64,000 bases of DNA from Flavivirga spongiicola (GTDB taxonomy: Bacteria; Bacteroidota; Bacteroidia; Flavobacteriales; Flavobacteriaceae), in assembly GCF_030540825.1 (NCBI RefSeq), contig NZ_JAUOEO010000001.1:3733001-3797000 (forward strand). Reading direction: 5' to 3'. Position numbers and translations under genes: made by a program. The notes under the pieces were generated by a model. It saw nothing but the letters and a program-made list of their open reading frames with translations. It did no database searches and had not been told where the DNA came from. Numbering within the stretch: position 1 is the first letter of the stretch; the number at the start of each line of letters is the position of its first letter. Of this stretch, positions 1 to 9,724 are shown piece after piece.

Positions 1-1295
1 ATGAATGCTATCACCACCTAACAGATTTAGTTAAAGAAGGACGCATCTCGGAAGCCTATTTAGATAAAGTAGTTAGCAGGTTATTAGCATATAAATTTAG
101 AATGGGGTTGTTTGATGATCCTTACGTAGATCCCGAATATGCAGATTCAATTTGTGGTAGTGAACAACAAAGATCTTTAGCACTTAAAGCGGCTTGTGAA
201 GCTATAACCCTATTGAAAAATGACAATGAGATATTGCCATTAAACACATCAAAAATAAAAACCATTGCAGTTATAGGACCAAATGCTAACGAAGTTTTAT
301 TAGGAGGTTATAGCGGCAAACCAAAATTTTATACTACTGTATTAGATGGGATCAAAGAAAAAGTTGGGGACACTATAGACATACTTTATGCCGAAGGATG
401 TAAAATTACAGAGCCTGGTGATTGGGAGGAAACGGATGAAGTTATAGCAAGTAACTCCGAAAACGATAAAAAAGGCATTGCCGAAGCCATTAAAATAGCC
501 GAAAGAGCAGATGTGGTTATTCTTGCTATAGGAGGAAATGCATTGACCTCACGTGAGGCCTGGAATGAAGATCATTTAGGAGACCGTCCTAGTTTAGAAC
601 TTGTAGGCAGCCAAAATGATTTAGCTAAAGCCATGGTTGAAACAGGAAAACCTATAGTTTCATTACTGTTTAATGGGAAACCTTTAAGTATAAATTACGT
701 ACATAACAACATCCCTGCAATATTGGAATGTTGGTACCTAGGACAAGAAACAGGTAAAGCCGTTGCCGATGTGTTATTTGGAGATTTTAACCCTAGTGGA
801 AAATTACCCATATCATTTCCTCGCTCTGTAGGGCATATACCATCTTATTATAACCATAAACCGAATGACCGTCGTGGTTATTTGTTTGATGAGGTAAGCC
901 CGCTTTATGCCTTTGGATTTGGCTTGAGTTATACCACTTTTAAATATTCAAATTTAAATCTGGAAAAGACTCATATTGATAAAAATGAATCTACAAGACT
1001 TTCGGTTAATGTAGAAAATACAGGAAACGTTTCTGGGCATGAAGTTGTACAAATGTATATTCATGATTGCGTATCATCCGTAACACGTCCTGTAAAAGAA
1101 CTAAAAGGGTTTGAAAAAGTATATTTAAAACCAGGAGAAACAAAAACCATTACTTTAGATATTACACCAAAAGAATTGGCTTATTGGGATGCAGGTATGA
1201 ATTTTGTAGTAGATCCAGGTACTTTTAATATCATGGTTGGGACGTCTTCAAAGGCTAATGATTTAAAAACGATAACCTTAACCGTAATATCATGA
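1..1295 (+). CDS. Glycoside hydrolase family 3 beta-glycosidase (5' truncated by window)
   Basis: The frame is open from base 3 without a stop, so the gene begins before the window; the ATG at 102 is internal. What is visible is the end of the (alpha/beta)8 domain, the GH3 C-terminal alpha/beta sandwich (about 130-830, with TLLKND-type entry, GNALTSREAW and the GQETGKAVADVLFGD stretch) and a fibronectin-III-like C-terminal domain (about 1010-1230). The catalytic nucleophile lies in the missing N-terminal part. GH3 enzymes remove terminal beta-linked glucose or xylose; because xylose isomerase and xylulokinase lie downstream in the same run, a beta-xylosidase role is an inference. The stop overlaps the next start (ATGA), so the two genes are translationally coupled. 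Family call is firm; substrate is not. Confidence 0.93.
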   Translation, partial: ECYHHLTDLVKEGRISEAYLDKVVSRLLAYKFRMGLFDDPYVDPEYADSICGSEQQRSLALKAACEAITLLKNDNEILPLNTSKIKTIAVIGPNANEVLLGGYSGKPKFYTTVLDGIKEKVGDTIDILYAEGCKITEPGDWEETDEVIASNSENDKKGIAEAIKIAERADVVILAIGGNALTSREAWNEDHLGDRPSLELVGSQNDLAKAMVETGKPIVSLLFNGKPLSINYVHNNIPAILECWYLGQETGKAVADVLFGDFNPSGKLPISFPRSVGHIPSYYNHKPNDRRGYLFDEVSPLYAFGFGLSYTTFKYSNLNLEKTHIDKNESTRLSVNVENTGNVSGHEVVQMYIHDCVSSVTRPVKELKGFEKVYLKPGETKTITLDITPKELAYWDAGMNFVVDPGTFNIMVGTSSKANDLKTITLTVIS

Positions 1296-2611
1296 CAAAA
1301 TTAAGTAAATCACTTTCGCTTTATGGATTAACAATGATAGTAATTGGTGCCTGTATAGGGTCTGGAATTTTCTTGACACCTTCTCAAATAGCAGGCCACC
1401 TTACATTACCATCACTTATTATTTTAGTCTGGATTGTTGGAGGTGTTTTATCTTTAACAGGTGCATTGACTTATGGCGAATTAGGAGGCATGTTTCCCAA
1501 AGCCGGAGGGGTATATGTGTATTTAAAAGAAGCCTATGGTACCATGGCAGGGTTTTTATTTGGATGGGCCTATTTTACAGTTATTAATACCGGAACTATA
1601 GCTGCATTGGCTATTGCTTTTACAAACTATTTTGATTTTTTATTTCCTATGAGCGCCTCTGGGGAATTAATAGTTACTATAGCCGCAATTATTATGGTTT
1701 CAGTAATTAATATTTTTAGGGTAAAGTTGGTAGAAATGTTTACCAATATTTTTACAGGTTTGAAATTACTAGGAATTATTGCCATTATTAGCATAGGGTT
1801 CATTTGGGGGACTTATTCCATAATGGACGGATCTACAGCAGAAGTACAGAAAAGTGTTTTAGAAACGAATACATGGAGCTCTTTTGGCTTAGCACTAATA
1901 GGCGTATTATGGTCATTTAGTGGGTGGCATCATGTTTCTTATTTATCTGGAGAAGCAAAAAATGCGAAAAGAAACATACCACTTGCTATGATTATTGGAA
2001 CGCTTATCGTTTCTGTGGTCTATTTATTAACCAATTTAAGCTTTATGGCATTATTACCAATATCAGAGATTGCTAACTCAGATAGTGTAGCTGCCGATGC
2101 CATTAGTAGTATCATGGCATCAGGAGGTGTCATTATTGCAGTTCTTATTGTTATCTCAACATTTGGTACAGCACTCATAAATACGATGGCAGCACCTCGA
2201 ATTTATTATGTCATGGCAGAAGATGGTGTATTTTTTAAAGGCTTGGCAAAAATACATGCTAAATATAAGACACCGGCAAATGCCATTATAGCTCAAGCCT
2301 TATGGTCTATAATCATTGTAATTATATGGGGAACCTTTGAAGCGGTGATTACCTATGTTGTTTTTATCGATTGGATCTTTTTTGTTTTAGTAGCATGTAT
2401 CGTCATATTATTTAGATTCACAAGAAAAGATGCTATTCGACCATATAAAACTATTGGATATCCAATAATCCCAATCATATTTATAGCTACGGCTACAATT
2501 TTTGTTGGAAACACATTAATTAATAACCCATTATATGCAGGGGTAGGTTTACTTTTTCTTGGGTTGGGTTTGCCAGTTTATTATTATTTTAAAAAACAAA
2601 AGCTAAACTGA
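1292..2611 (+). CDS. APC-superfamily amino acid permease
   Basis: This 439-residue polytopic inner-membrane protein has about 12 hydrophobic segments. It opens with the APC signature near residues 12-30 (MIVIGACIGSGIF, the unwound TM1 substrate site), followed by a Gly-rich TM2 region with the YGELGGMFPKAGG motif typical of the LAT/YkbA-like amino acid transporters. It starts inside the stop of the glycosidase gene and is followed 9 bp later by a peptidase-like amidohydrolase, so transporter and amidohydrolase may form a functional pair for an amino acid or N-acyl amino acid. An APC carrier inside a sugar operon is unusual; the substrate cannot be read from the sequence. A sugar substrate would be atypical for this family. 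Confidence 0.9.
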   Translation: MTKLSKSLSLYGLTMIVIGACIGSGIFLTPSQIAGHLTLPSLIILVWIVGGVLSLTGALTYGELGGMFPKAGGVYVYLKEAYGTMAGFLFGWAYFTVINTGTIAALAIAFTNYFDFLFPMSASGELIVTIAAIIMVSVINIFRVKLVEMFTNIFTGLKLLGIIAIISIGFIWGTYSIMDGSTAEVQKSVLETNTWSSFGLALIGVLWSFSGWHHVSYLSGEAKNAKRNIPLAMIIGTLIVSVVYLLTNLSFMALLPISEIANSDSVAADAISSIMASGGVIIAVLIVISTFGTALINTMAAPRIYYVMAEDGVFFKGLAKIHAKYKTPANAIIAQALWSIIIVIIWGTFEAVITYVVFIDWIFFVLVACIVILFRFTRKDAIRPYKTIGYPIIPIIFIATATIFVGNTLINNPLYAGVGLLFLGLGLPVYYYFKKQKLN

Positions 2612-2620
2612 AAACTCTTT

Positions 2621-3961
2621 ATGAAGACAAAAGGACTATTTTATATCATTATTTTTTTAGTACTCCAAAATGGGTTTTCTCAAGAAAGAGATGTTTTTAA
2701 ACTCATAGAAAAGGTGGTAGAAAAGGAGCAACAATTAAACTTAAAACTTTATAAGCATTTACATCAAAATCCAGAATTATCATTTCAAGAAAAAGAAACT
2801 TCAAAACGGATGGCATTAGAATTAAAAACTCTTGGTTTTGATGTAACAGAAGGTATTGGAGGCTATGGTGTTGTAGGCGTTTTTAAAAATGGAAGCGGAC
2901 CTACCATTATGCTGCGAACAGATTTAGATGCCTTACCACTTAAAGAAAAAACAGGGCTCTCTTATGCAAGTACAGAAAAGGCTATGTTAGAGAAAAAAGA
3001 AGTTTCTGTAATGCATGCTTGTGGACATGATATACACATGGTTTCGTTTATAGGAACAGCAAAAACCTTAATTAAGTTAAAGGCATACTGGAGTGGTACA
3101 TTATTTATGCTTGCACAGCCGGCTGAAGAACGAGGAGGAGCAAAATTGGTATTAAATGACGGGCTCTTTGAAAAATTTTCAACACCAGATTATGCCTTAG
3201 CATATCATGTAAGTCCTACAATACAAGCAGGTAAAATTGGTTACACCTCTGGCCCTGCATGGGCAAAAGTTAACACTTTAGAAATAACGGTTAGAGGTTT
3301 AGGTGGCCATGGAGCGAAACCTCATAAAGCTATAGACCCTATTGTATTATCGTCAAGAATCATATTAGCCATACAAACAATTACAAGTAGGGAGATTTCT
3401 GCAATTGAACCGGCCGTTATAACCGTTGGGGCCATTCATGGAGGAAGCAAACATAATATAATTCCAGAAGAGGTTCACCTTATGCTAACATTACGTTCTT
3501 GTTCAGAAGATGTCGCTTTACACATGATAAATTCAATACAACGAATTTGTAATGGCGTAGCCGAATCGGCAGGATTACCAGAAGATAAATATCCTATTAT
3601 TATTGAGGTAGATGAAAGTTTGCCCCCAGGGATTAATGATCCGGAATTAACAGCACGAGTAGCAGATTTATTAAAAAGTAAAATGGACGATAATATTATT
3701 AAAGAAGCTCCAGTAATGAGTTCTGAAGACTTCTATCGTTTTGGTAATACTCCAGAGCACATACCCTTAACAATGTTACGATTAGGAAGTGTTTCTGCAA
3801 ATAAAATCCTTAATTTTAAGGCTAAGGAGGAGCCTTTGCCTTCTCTACACTCATCATTTTATGCTCCCGATCCAGAACTAACCATTAAAACAGGTATTGT
3901 TGGAATGTCATTTTCAATCATTAAGCTAATGGAAGATTTTAACAATAAATTAAAAAAATAG
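2621..3961 (+). CDS. Secreted M20-family metallo-amidohydrolase
   Basis: Residues 1-20 form a Sec signal peptide ending at FSQ, so the protein is periplasmic or exported. The rest matches the M20D amidohydrolase/carboxypeptidase group (IAA-amino acid, hippurate and N-acyl amino acid hydrolases): the metal-binding HACGHD motif starts near residue 132, the acidic pair in PAEERGGAK lies near 170, a dimerisation-domain motif GGHGAKPH follows near 230, and there is a late SSEDF segment with the last metal ligand. Family members hydrolyse amide bonds of N-acylated amino acids using one or two divalent metals. It lies 9 bp after the APC permease, suggesting that an extracytoplasmic amide is cleaved and the product imported. 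Exact substrate unknown. Confidence 0.9.
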   Translation: MKTKGLFYIIIFLVLQNGFSQERDVFKLIEKVVEKEQQLNLKLYKHLHQNPELSFQEKETSKRMALELKTLGFDVTEGIGGYGVVGVFKNGSGPTIMLRTDLDALPLKEKTGLSYASTEKAMLEKKEVSVMHACGHDIHMVSFIGTAKTLIKLKAYWSGTLFMLAQPAEERGGAKLVLNDGLFEKFSTPDYALAYHVSPTIQAGKIGYTSGPAWAKVNTLEITVRGLGGHGAKPHKAIDPIVLSSRIILAIQTITSREISAIEPAVITVGAIHGGSKHNIIPEEVHLMLTLRSCSEDVALHMINSIQRICNGVAESAGLPEDKYPIIIEVDESLPPGINDPELTARVADLLKSKMDDNIIKEAPVMSSEDFYRFGNTPEHIPLTMLRLGSVSANKILNFKAKEEPLPSLHSSFYAPDPELTIKTGIVGMSFSIIKLMEDFNNKLKK

Positions 3962-3996
3962 CAACATTGCTAAACGGAATTTATTTAACATTATAA

Positions 3997-6585
3997 ATGT
4001 TTTTTATGAATACATACTTAAAATTAATAATTGGACTTATCTTATTTAACACCGTTTTTGCTCATGCAGATATTACATTGCCAAGATTATTTGGAAACGA
4101 TATGGTACTTCAGCGAAATCAAGACATTAAAATTTGGGGATGGGCAGATTCTAAAGAGAAAATTACCATTTCGTTTCTAGGAGAACAATATACTACGCGT
4201 GCTAATAGAAAAGGAATATGGGAAGTTGTATTACCTCCTCAAAAAGCAGGTGGCCCTTTTAAATTAGAAGTGAGCGGGAAGAATACTATAAAACTACAAA
4301 ATATTTTGATTGGAGATGTTTGGATTTGTAGCGGACAGTCAAATATGTATTTCAGAACTGCTGCAGCTAAAAATTCCTATAGAGATATTAATAATGCTAC
4401 GAATAAAAATATACGTCTTTTTCAAATTGAAAAGGATGCACATTATCAACCAAAAAAAGATATAACAACAGGAAAATGGCTGGAATGTAACCCGGAAACA
4501 GTAAAATCATTTTCTGCAGTAGCATACTTTTTTGGCAGAGATTTACATAAGGAAATTGGAGTTCCGATAGGTTTGATACATGCATCGTGGGGTGGTTCCG
4601 GTATTCAGGCTTGGATGGACGGAGCCACTATCAAAAAGTTCTCTGACTATACGGAAGAAGTTAATAAAATAGAAAAAACGCCAGATTATTTTGATCAATT
4701 GTTCAGCACTTACAAAAAAAATGGAGGAAGTCTACTTATAAACAAGTTATTTAAAAAAGATCCTGGTTTTAAGGATGATGGAGAAACATTGGATCTTGAT
4801 TTTTTTAGCAGAACAGATTGGAGCAAGATTCAAGTTCCTGGTTACTGGGAAGATCTGGGAGTCAAAGATTTTAATGGATCCATATGGTATAGAAAACGGT
4901 TTGAACTACCAGAAACCTATGCTGACAATGACCTTATACTTGATTTGGGATGGATAGACGATTACGATTTTACCTTTTTTAATGGTAAAAGAATCGGCTC
5001 AAGAACTTACAAAGGTTCTGGACGTAAATACACTATTTCGAAAGATATTGTAAAGACCGGAGAGAATGAGATTTTGGTTTGTGTTTATGACCTTGATTGG
5101 AAAGGAGGGTTTTGGGGACCGAGAAAATCTAATCTTAAAATAAAAGATGATAAAACATTTTTAAATGTTGATTTACAAGGTCTATGGGATTATAAACTAG
5201 GACTGGATAATAAAGATTTCAATACAGATGGTTTAAATTGGAATAAACAACCCACTAAAAGAAGTACGCCAACATTTCTTTATAATGCCATGATTTCTCC
5301 ATTAACTAAATATGGAATAAAAGGCGCTATATGGTATCAGGGAGAAAGTAATGCCGGCAATGCCAATGAATATTCAAAACTGTTACCTGCCATGATAGAT
5401 GGTTGGAGAAGCAAATGGAATCAGGCCAATTTCCCTTTTTTAATAGTGCAATTGGCTAATTATGGACCTCTAGCTGATAGTCCTGTAGAAAGTAATTGGG
5501 CAGATCAAAGAGAAGCACAATTCAGTACACTCAAAACGCCAAATACAGGTCTGGCGGTTACTATAGATATAGGAAATACAATGGATATTCATCCAACGAA
5601 TAAGCAAGATGTAGGGCATCGTTTAATGTTATCTTCCTTGAAAGTTGCCTATAATAAAAATGTTGTTCATTCGGGGCCTACCTATAAATCGATGGAAATA
5701 ATCGATAATAAAATAGTAATCCATTTTGAAAATACTGGTAGTGGTCTTATTGCAAAGGATAAATTCGGTTATCTCAAAGAGTTTGCAATTGCCGGAAACG
5801 ATAAGAAGTTTGTTTGGGCAAAAGCCTTTGTTGAAGGGAATAAAATTATTGTTTTTAATGAAGACGTTTCAAATCCGGTTGCAGTAAGATATGCCTGGTC
5901 TGATAATCCATTAGAGGCTAATCTTTATAATAAGGAAGGACTTCCGGCTATACCTTTTAGAACAGATGATTGGGATGATGCAAAACAAGCCTTAATTAAT
6001 AATGAGCAAACGCTATACAATTTGAAGGTTGATGCCAATTTGCAAGATTGGGATGATAGTTATTTTGTAAAAGGACTAAATGAACCATGGCGTTTAAAAA
6101 ATAAGGACAGTACGATTTTTGATTATATAATAACAGATAAACATTTTTATTTTTATTTTAAAACCAAGGATAGTACACTTACAATATCAGACTTTAAGAA
6201 AGAGTTGTCAGTGGCAGAAGGAGACAGAGTAGAGTTATTTTTTTCCTCAAAAAAAGATATATCCAATTATTATTGTGCCGAAATTAATCCAAAAGGTGAA
6301 GTGTTAGATTATAATGCTAAACACTATCGTAAATTTAATGATAAATGGAATTTTAATTCGCTTCAAGTTTCGACATTAATTTTAGATAAGGAATATATTG
6401 TGGAAGGCAGAATAAGTTTAAAAGAATTAAAATCTTTGGGACTTGTAAATGAAATCTATTTAGGCATTTTTAGGGCAGATTATCTAAATAAGGATAAAGT
6501 CAACTGGTATACCAAAACGATACCGGATTCAAAGTTTCCAGATTTCCATATTTCATCGGCTTTTGAAAAGATTAGTTTGAAATAA
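3997..6585 (+). CDS. Sialate O-acetylesterase-type SGNH esterase with inserted and C-terminal accessory domains
   Basis: The protein has a signal peptide (cleavage near VFAHA) and an N-terminal beta-domain, then the split SASA/SGNH catalytic domain: the nucleophile motif GQSNM (Ser about 115), the conserved WYQGESNAG block and the DIHP motif with the catalytic His near 532. Between the catalytic halves, at about 265-390, sits a galactose-binding-like jelly-roll insert (VPGYWEDLG, IWYRKRFELP), common in this family. The last 200 residues (about 665-862) resemble a family 9 carbohydrate-binding or DOMON-like domain. Such enzymes de-acetylate sialic acids or plant polysaccharides; next to xylA and xylB, acetyl-xylan de-acetylation is plausible but inferred. 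An ATG at 4006 is an alternative start that keeps the signal peptide. Confidence 0.9.
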   Translation: MFFMNTYLKLIIGLILFNTVFAHADITLPRLFGNDMVLQRNQDIKIWGWADSKEKITISFLGEQYTTRANRKGIWEVVLPPQKAGGPFKLEVSGKNTIKLQNILIGDVWICSGQSNMYFRTAAAKNSYRDINNATNKNIRLFQIEKDAHYQPKKDITTGKWLECNPETVKSFSAVAYFFGRDLHKEIGVPIGLIHASWGGSGIQAWMDGATIKKFSDYTEEVNKIEKTPDYFDQLFSTYKKNGGSLLINKLFKKDPGFKDDGETLDLDFFSRTDWSKIQVPGYWEDLGVKDFNGSIWYRKRFELPETYADNDLILDLGWIDDYDFTFFNGKRIGSRTYKGSGRKYTISKDIVKTGENEILVCVYDLDWKGGFWGPRKSNLKIKDDKTFLNVDLQGLWDYKLGLDNKDFNTDGLNWNKQPTKRSTPTFLYNAMISPLTKYGIKGAIWYQGESNAGNANEYSKLLPAMIDGWRSKWNQANFPFLIVQLANYGPLADSPVESNWADQREAQFSTLKTPNTGLAVTIDIGNTMDIHPTNKQDVGHRLMLSSLKVAYNKNVVHSGPTYKSMEIIDNKIVIHFENTGSGLIAKDKFGYLKEFAIAGNDKKFVWAKAFVEGNKIIVFNEDVSNPVAVRYAWSDNPLEANLYNKEGLPAIPFRTDDWDDAKQALINNEQTLYNLKVDANLQDWDDSYFVKGLNEPWRLKNKDSTIFDYIITDKHFYFYFKTKDSTLTISDFKKELSVAEGDRVELFFSSKKDISNYYCAEINPKGEVLDYNAKHYRKFNDKWNFNSLQVSTLILDKEYIVEGRISLKELKSLGLVNEIYLGIFRADYLNKDKVNWYTKTIPDSKFPDFHISSAFEKISLK

Positions 6586-6726
6586 GTAATCTTAATTCAA
6601 ATAAAGGGATAGTAACAGCGGCCTATGAGCCTTATGAACCGTTAATTAATTATATGTCCGAGCTAAACAATAATGTTTATGCTCTTAAGGATTATTACAA
6701 TACAAAAAATGAAAACAAAACTTATA
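6586..6726 (+). other. Short unassigned coding-like stretch before xylA
   Basis: Between the esterase stop and the xylA start, the frame beginning at 6585 stays open for about 50 codons up to a TAA overlapping the xylA start region. It has protein-like composition (for example [18 protein letters not shown]) but no convincing start codon. It could be a remnant of a deleted gene's 3' end or chance. I do not recognise the peptide. Confidence 0.25.
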
Positions 6727-8046
6727 ATGGGGGATAAAGAATATTTTCCAAACATTAAAAAGATTTCTTTTGAAGGCATACAGAGCAATAATCCTATGGC
6801 CTTTCAATATTATGATGAAAATAGAGTTGTTGCAGGAAAAACAATGAAAGAGCATTTGCGCTTTTCAGTAGCCTATTGGCATACGTTTTGTGGAACAGGG
6901 GAAGATCCTTTCGGACCGGGAACACAACACTTTCCATGGTTAGAAAATGAAGACCCTATGCAACGTGCTAAAGATAAATTAGATGCTGCATTTGAATTTT
7001 TTACTAAACTGGGAGTACCATATTACTGTTTTCATGATAGAGATATGGCTCCAGAAGGAAAAACAGTTAAAGAATCAAAAGAAAACCTTAAAACTTTAGT
7101 CAGGTTAGCAAAACAAAAACAAGAAGAATCCGGAGTTAAGTTACTCTGGGGAACAACCAACGTATTTTCACATCCACGGTATATGAATGGGGCAGCAACA
7201 AATCCAAACTTTGAAGTTGTTGCACAGGCAGCCGCTCAGGTAAAATCCGCATTAGATGCTACGGTTGAATTAGGCGGTGAAAACTACGTGTTTTGGGGTG
7301 GTAGAGAAGGTTATTTTTCGCTGTTAAACACCAATATGAAGCGTGAGATTGAACATTTAGCAATGTTTTTATCTAAGGCTAGAGATTATGGAAGAAGTAT
7401 TGGGTTTAAAGGTACTTTCTTAATTGAGCCTAAGCCTATGGAGCCTACAAAACACCAATACGATTTTGATACAGCAACCGTCATAGGGTTTTTAGAAAAA
7501 TACAATTTAGCAGACGATTTTAAGGTGAACATAGAAAACAATCATGCTACCTTAGCTCAACATACTTATGCGCACGAAGTACAAACGGCGTATGATTCAG
7601 GAGCTTTTGGAAGCCTCGATATTAATCAGGGAGACCCACATAACGGCTGGGATACTGATGAGTTTTTATTTAATTTGTACGATGCTGTAGAAATTATGCT
7701 CGTTATTTTGTCAGAAGGAGGTTTAGGAAAAGGAGGGTTAAATTTTGATGCTAAAACGAGAAGAAGTTCAACCGATTTAGAAGATATTTTTATTGCACAT
7801 ATTCACGGTATGGATATTATGGCGAGAGCCTTACTTATTGCTGATGATATTTTGGAAAACTCAGAATATTTAAAGCTAAAAAAAGACCGCTATAAGAGTT
7901 TCGATTCTGGAGACGGCTTAAAATTTGAAAAAGGAGATCTTAGCTTAGAAGAATTATCGTTATTAGCAAGTAAGATAGGAGAACCAGAACAAATAAGTGG
8001 AAAACAAGAGTTGTACCAATCAATAATCAATAGATTTATAAAATAA
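6727..8046 (+). CDS. xylA: Xylose isomerase
   Basis: The enzyme interconverts D-xylose and D-xylulose in the cytoplasm, the first step of bacterial xylose catabolism. All landmarks of the class II isomerase TIM barrel are present: [10 protein letters not shown] (catalytic His/Asp), WGGREGY, the metal-binding [13 protein letters not shown] block, [15 protein letters not shown] and [14 protein letters not shown]. The frame is open from an ATG at 6673, with further ATGs at 6709 and 6727. The 6727 start is chosen because [10 protein letters not shown] lines up with the usual N-terminus of Bacteroidota XylA; 6709 is almost as likely. The gene lies 6 bp before xylulokinase, so the pair is co-transcribed. 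Confidence 0.97.
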   Translation: MGDKEYFPNIKKISFEGIQSNNPMAFQYYDENRVVAGKTMKEHLRFSVAYWHTFCGTGEDPFGPGTQHFPWLENEDPMQRAKDKLDAAFEFFTKLGVPYYCFHDRDMAPEGKTVKESKENLKTLVRLAKQKQEESGVKLLWGTTNVFSHPRYMNGAATNPNFEVVAQAAAQVKSALDATVELGGENYVFWGGREGYFSLLNTNMKREIEHLAMFLSKARDYGRSIGFKGTFLIEPKPMEPTKHQYDFDTATVIGFLEKYNLADDFKVNIENNHATLAQHTYAHEVQTAYDSGAFGSLDINQGDPHNGWDTDEFLFNLYDAVEIMLVILSEGGLGKGGLNFDAKTRRSSTDLEDIFIAHIHGMDIMARALLIADDILENSEYLKLKKDRYKSFDSGDGLKFEKGDLSLEELSLLASKIGEPEQISGKQELYQSIINRFIK

Positions 8047-8052
8047 GAGTAT

Positions 8053-9606
8053 ATGCTGTTTGCTGGACTTGATGTATCAACCCAAAGCTGTAAATTGATT
8101 GTTATCGATACACAATCAAATAAAGTGGTATTTATAACACAAGTAAATTACGATGCAGAACTACCTGAGTATAACACTTTAAATGGCGTTATAAAAAATA
8201 CTGAAGAAGGTGTGTCAGAATCAAACCCTTTAATGTGGATTGAAGCGATAGAAAAGGTTTTTGTAAGACTTGTAACATCTAATATACCTCAAGATAAAAT
8301 AAAATGCATTTCAGTTTCTGGGCAACAGCATGGCTTAGTAAGCCTCCAAAAAAATGGTGAACTTTCACATCCGGTGAGTAAACTTTGGAATGATTTTTCT
8401 ACTCAAAAAGAATGCGATTACCTTACGCAAGCTATTGGAGGTAAAGAAAACATGATTAAGGAAATTGGGAATACGCAACGTACGGGGTATACCGCATCAA
8501 AAATCTTGCATTTAAAAAATAATTATCCACAACACTATGAGAATACAACAACATTTTTATTAGTACATAATTATATTAATTTTTATTTAACAGGAGGTGT
8601 TGCGACTATGGAGCCTGGCGATGTATCTGGTATGGCATTAAGTCATCCTGAGAAAAATACATGGTCAGAAAAAATAATACAAGCTATCGATCCAGAATTA
8701 AAAAGCAAGCTCCCTCCAATTCAAGCCTCAGATAAGAGTATAGGGTTTATCTCAAAGCATCTTGTTCAAAAATATAATTTCGATCCTCAATGTAAAATTG
8801 ATGCAGGCTGTGGAGATAATATGTATGGCGCTATAGGAACAGGAAACCTTGAAGAAGGAGTAATCACTATGAGTTTAGGAACCAGTGGAACGGTCTATAC
8901 ATTTATGGATCAACCTTATGTAGATAAGACAGGAGAAATCTCATTGTTTTGTAATAGCCTAGGTAGTTTTATGCCACTTTTATGTGTTTCAAATTTAGCA
9001 AATGGCTATAATCAATTTTTAGAACAAGAAAATTTAACTCATGATGCGTTTAATCAATTGGTTTATAAAACCAAAGCGGGAAATAATGGAAAGATAATAA
9101 TCCCTTGGTTTGAAGGAGAGAGAACACCAGATGTTCCTTTGGCAACTCCAACATATTTTGGATTCAAGTTACATGAGTTTAATAAAATACATTTAAGCAG
9201 AGCCATTATTGAAGGAGCTGTATTAAACTTATACCAGGGATTTAAGCGTATGCCGATTAAGGCTAAAGAAATTAGACTGACAGGAGGCTTGTCAAAATCA
9301 CCTGTTTGGAGACAAATAATAGCTGATATTTTTAATTTAGATGTCCTACCTGTTGAAGGGGAAGGTGCTGCTCTTGGAGCAGCAATACACGCCGCTTGGG
9401 TTTGGAATAAGGAAAAAGGCAAAACGACAGGTATTATAGAAACTGCAAGTCCTTTTATTCAATTAAATGAGGATGAAAGAGCAAAGCCAATTCCTGAAAA
9501 CGTACTTATTTACAAGCATCAGAAAAAATTGTTTAACGCATTAAGTGAAAATCTAAGAAAAGCCGATAATGGAGATATATTTAAAATTAGGGGAGAATTA
9601 TTGTAG
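8053..9606 (+). CDS. xylB: Xylulokinase (FGGY carbohydrate kinase)
   Basis: It phosphorylates D-xylulose to xylulose 5-phosphate with ATP, feeding the pentose phosphate pathway. The two-domain FGGY fold is visible: N-terminal GLDVSTQSCK phosphate loop, SGQQHGLV sugar-site motif near residue 95, the MSLGTSGTVYTF ATP-binding segment near 275, and the TGGLSKSPVW adenosine motif near 415 followed by GEGAALGAA. At 517 residues it is slightly longer than the E. coli enzyme. It is immediately downstream of xylA and is the last gene of the + strand operon; a 14-bp inverted repeat follows before the convergent gene. Confidence 0.95.
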   Translation: MLFAGLDVSTQSCKLIVIDTQSNKVVFITQVNYDAELPEYNTLNGVIKNTEEGVSESNPLMWIEAIEKVFVRLVTSNIPQDKIKCISVSGQQHGLVSLQKNGELSHPVSKLWNDFSTQKECDYLTQAIGGKENMIKEIGNTQRTGYTASKILHLKNNYPQHYENTTTFLLVHNYINFYLTGGVATMEPGDVSGMALSHPEKNTWSEKIIQAIDPELKSKLPPIQASDKSIGFISKHLVQKYNFDPQCKIDAGCGDNMYGAIGTGNLEEGVITMSLGTSGTVYTFMDQPYVDKTGEISLFCNSLGSFMPLLCVSNLANGYNQFLEQENLTHDAFNQLVYKTKAGNNGKIIIPWFEGERTPDVPLATPTYFGFKLHEFNKIHLSRAIIEGAVLNLYQGFKRMPIKAKEIRLTGGLSKSPVWRQIIADIFNLDVLPVEGEGAALGAAIHAAWVWNKEKGKTTGIIETASPFIQLNEDERAKPIPENVLIYKHQKKLFNALSENLRKADNGDIFKIRGELL

Positions 9607-9653
9607 AAGAAAAAGAACTATCCGATAATCGTTCTAAAAGTAATCGATTGGGT

Positions 9654-9718
9654 TCTGTCGCATCTGTAATTTTTCTTGTCATGACCAAATTATTGTAAAT
9701 TTTGACAGATGCGACAGA
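9654..9718. repeat. 14-bp perfect inverted repeat between convergent genes
   Basis: The arms TCTGTCGCATCTGT (9654-9667) and ACAGATGCGACAGA (9705-9718) are perfectly complementary around a 37-bp spacer that itself contains the palindrome GTCATGAC (9678-9685). It sits between the 3' ends of xylB and the propeller lipoprotein gene. There is no T-run after either arm, so it may be a factor-dependent transcription end, an mRNA-stabilising hairpin or a small palindromic repeat rather than a classical terminator. Confidence 0.6.
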
Positions 9719-9724
9719 TCCTTA

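Noticed and set aside
9063..9422. 119-codon - strand frame inside xylB
   Set aside because: It lies wholly antisense to conserved kinase motifs and shows no family features.
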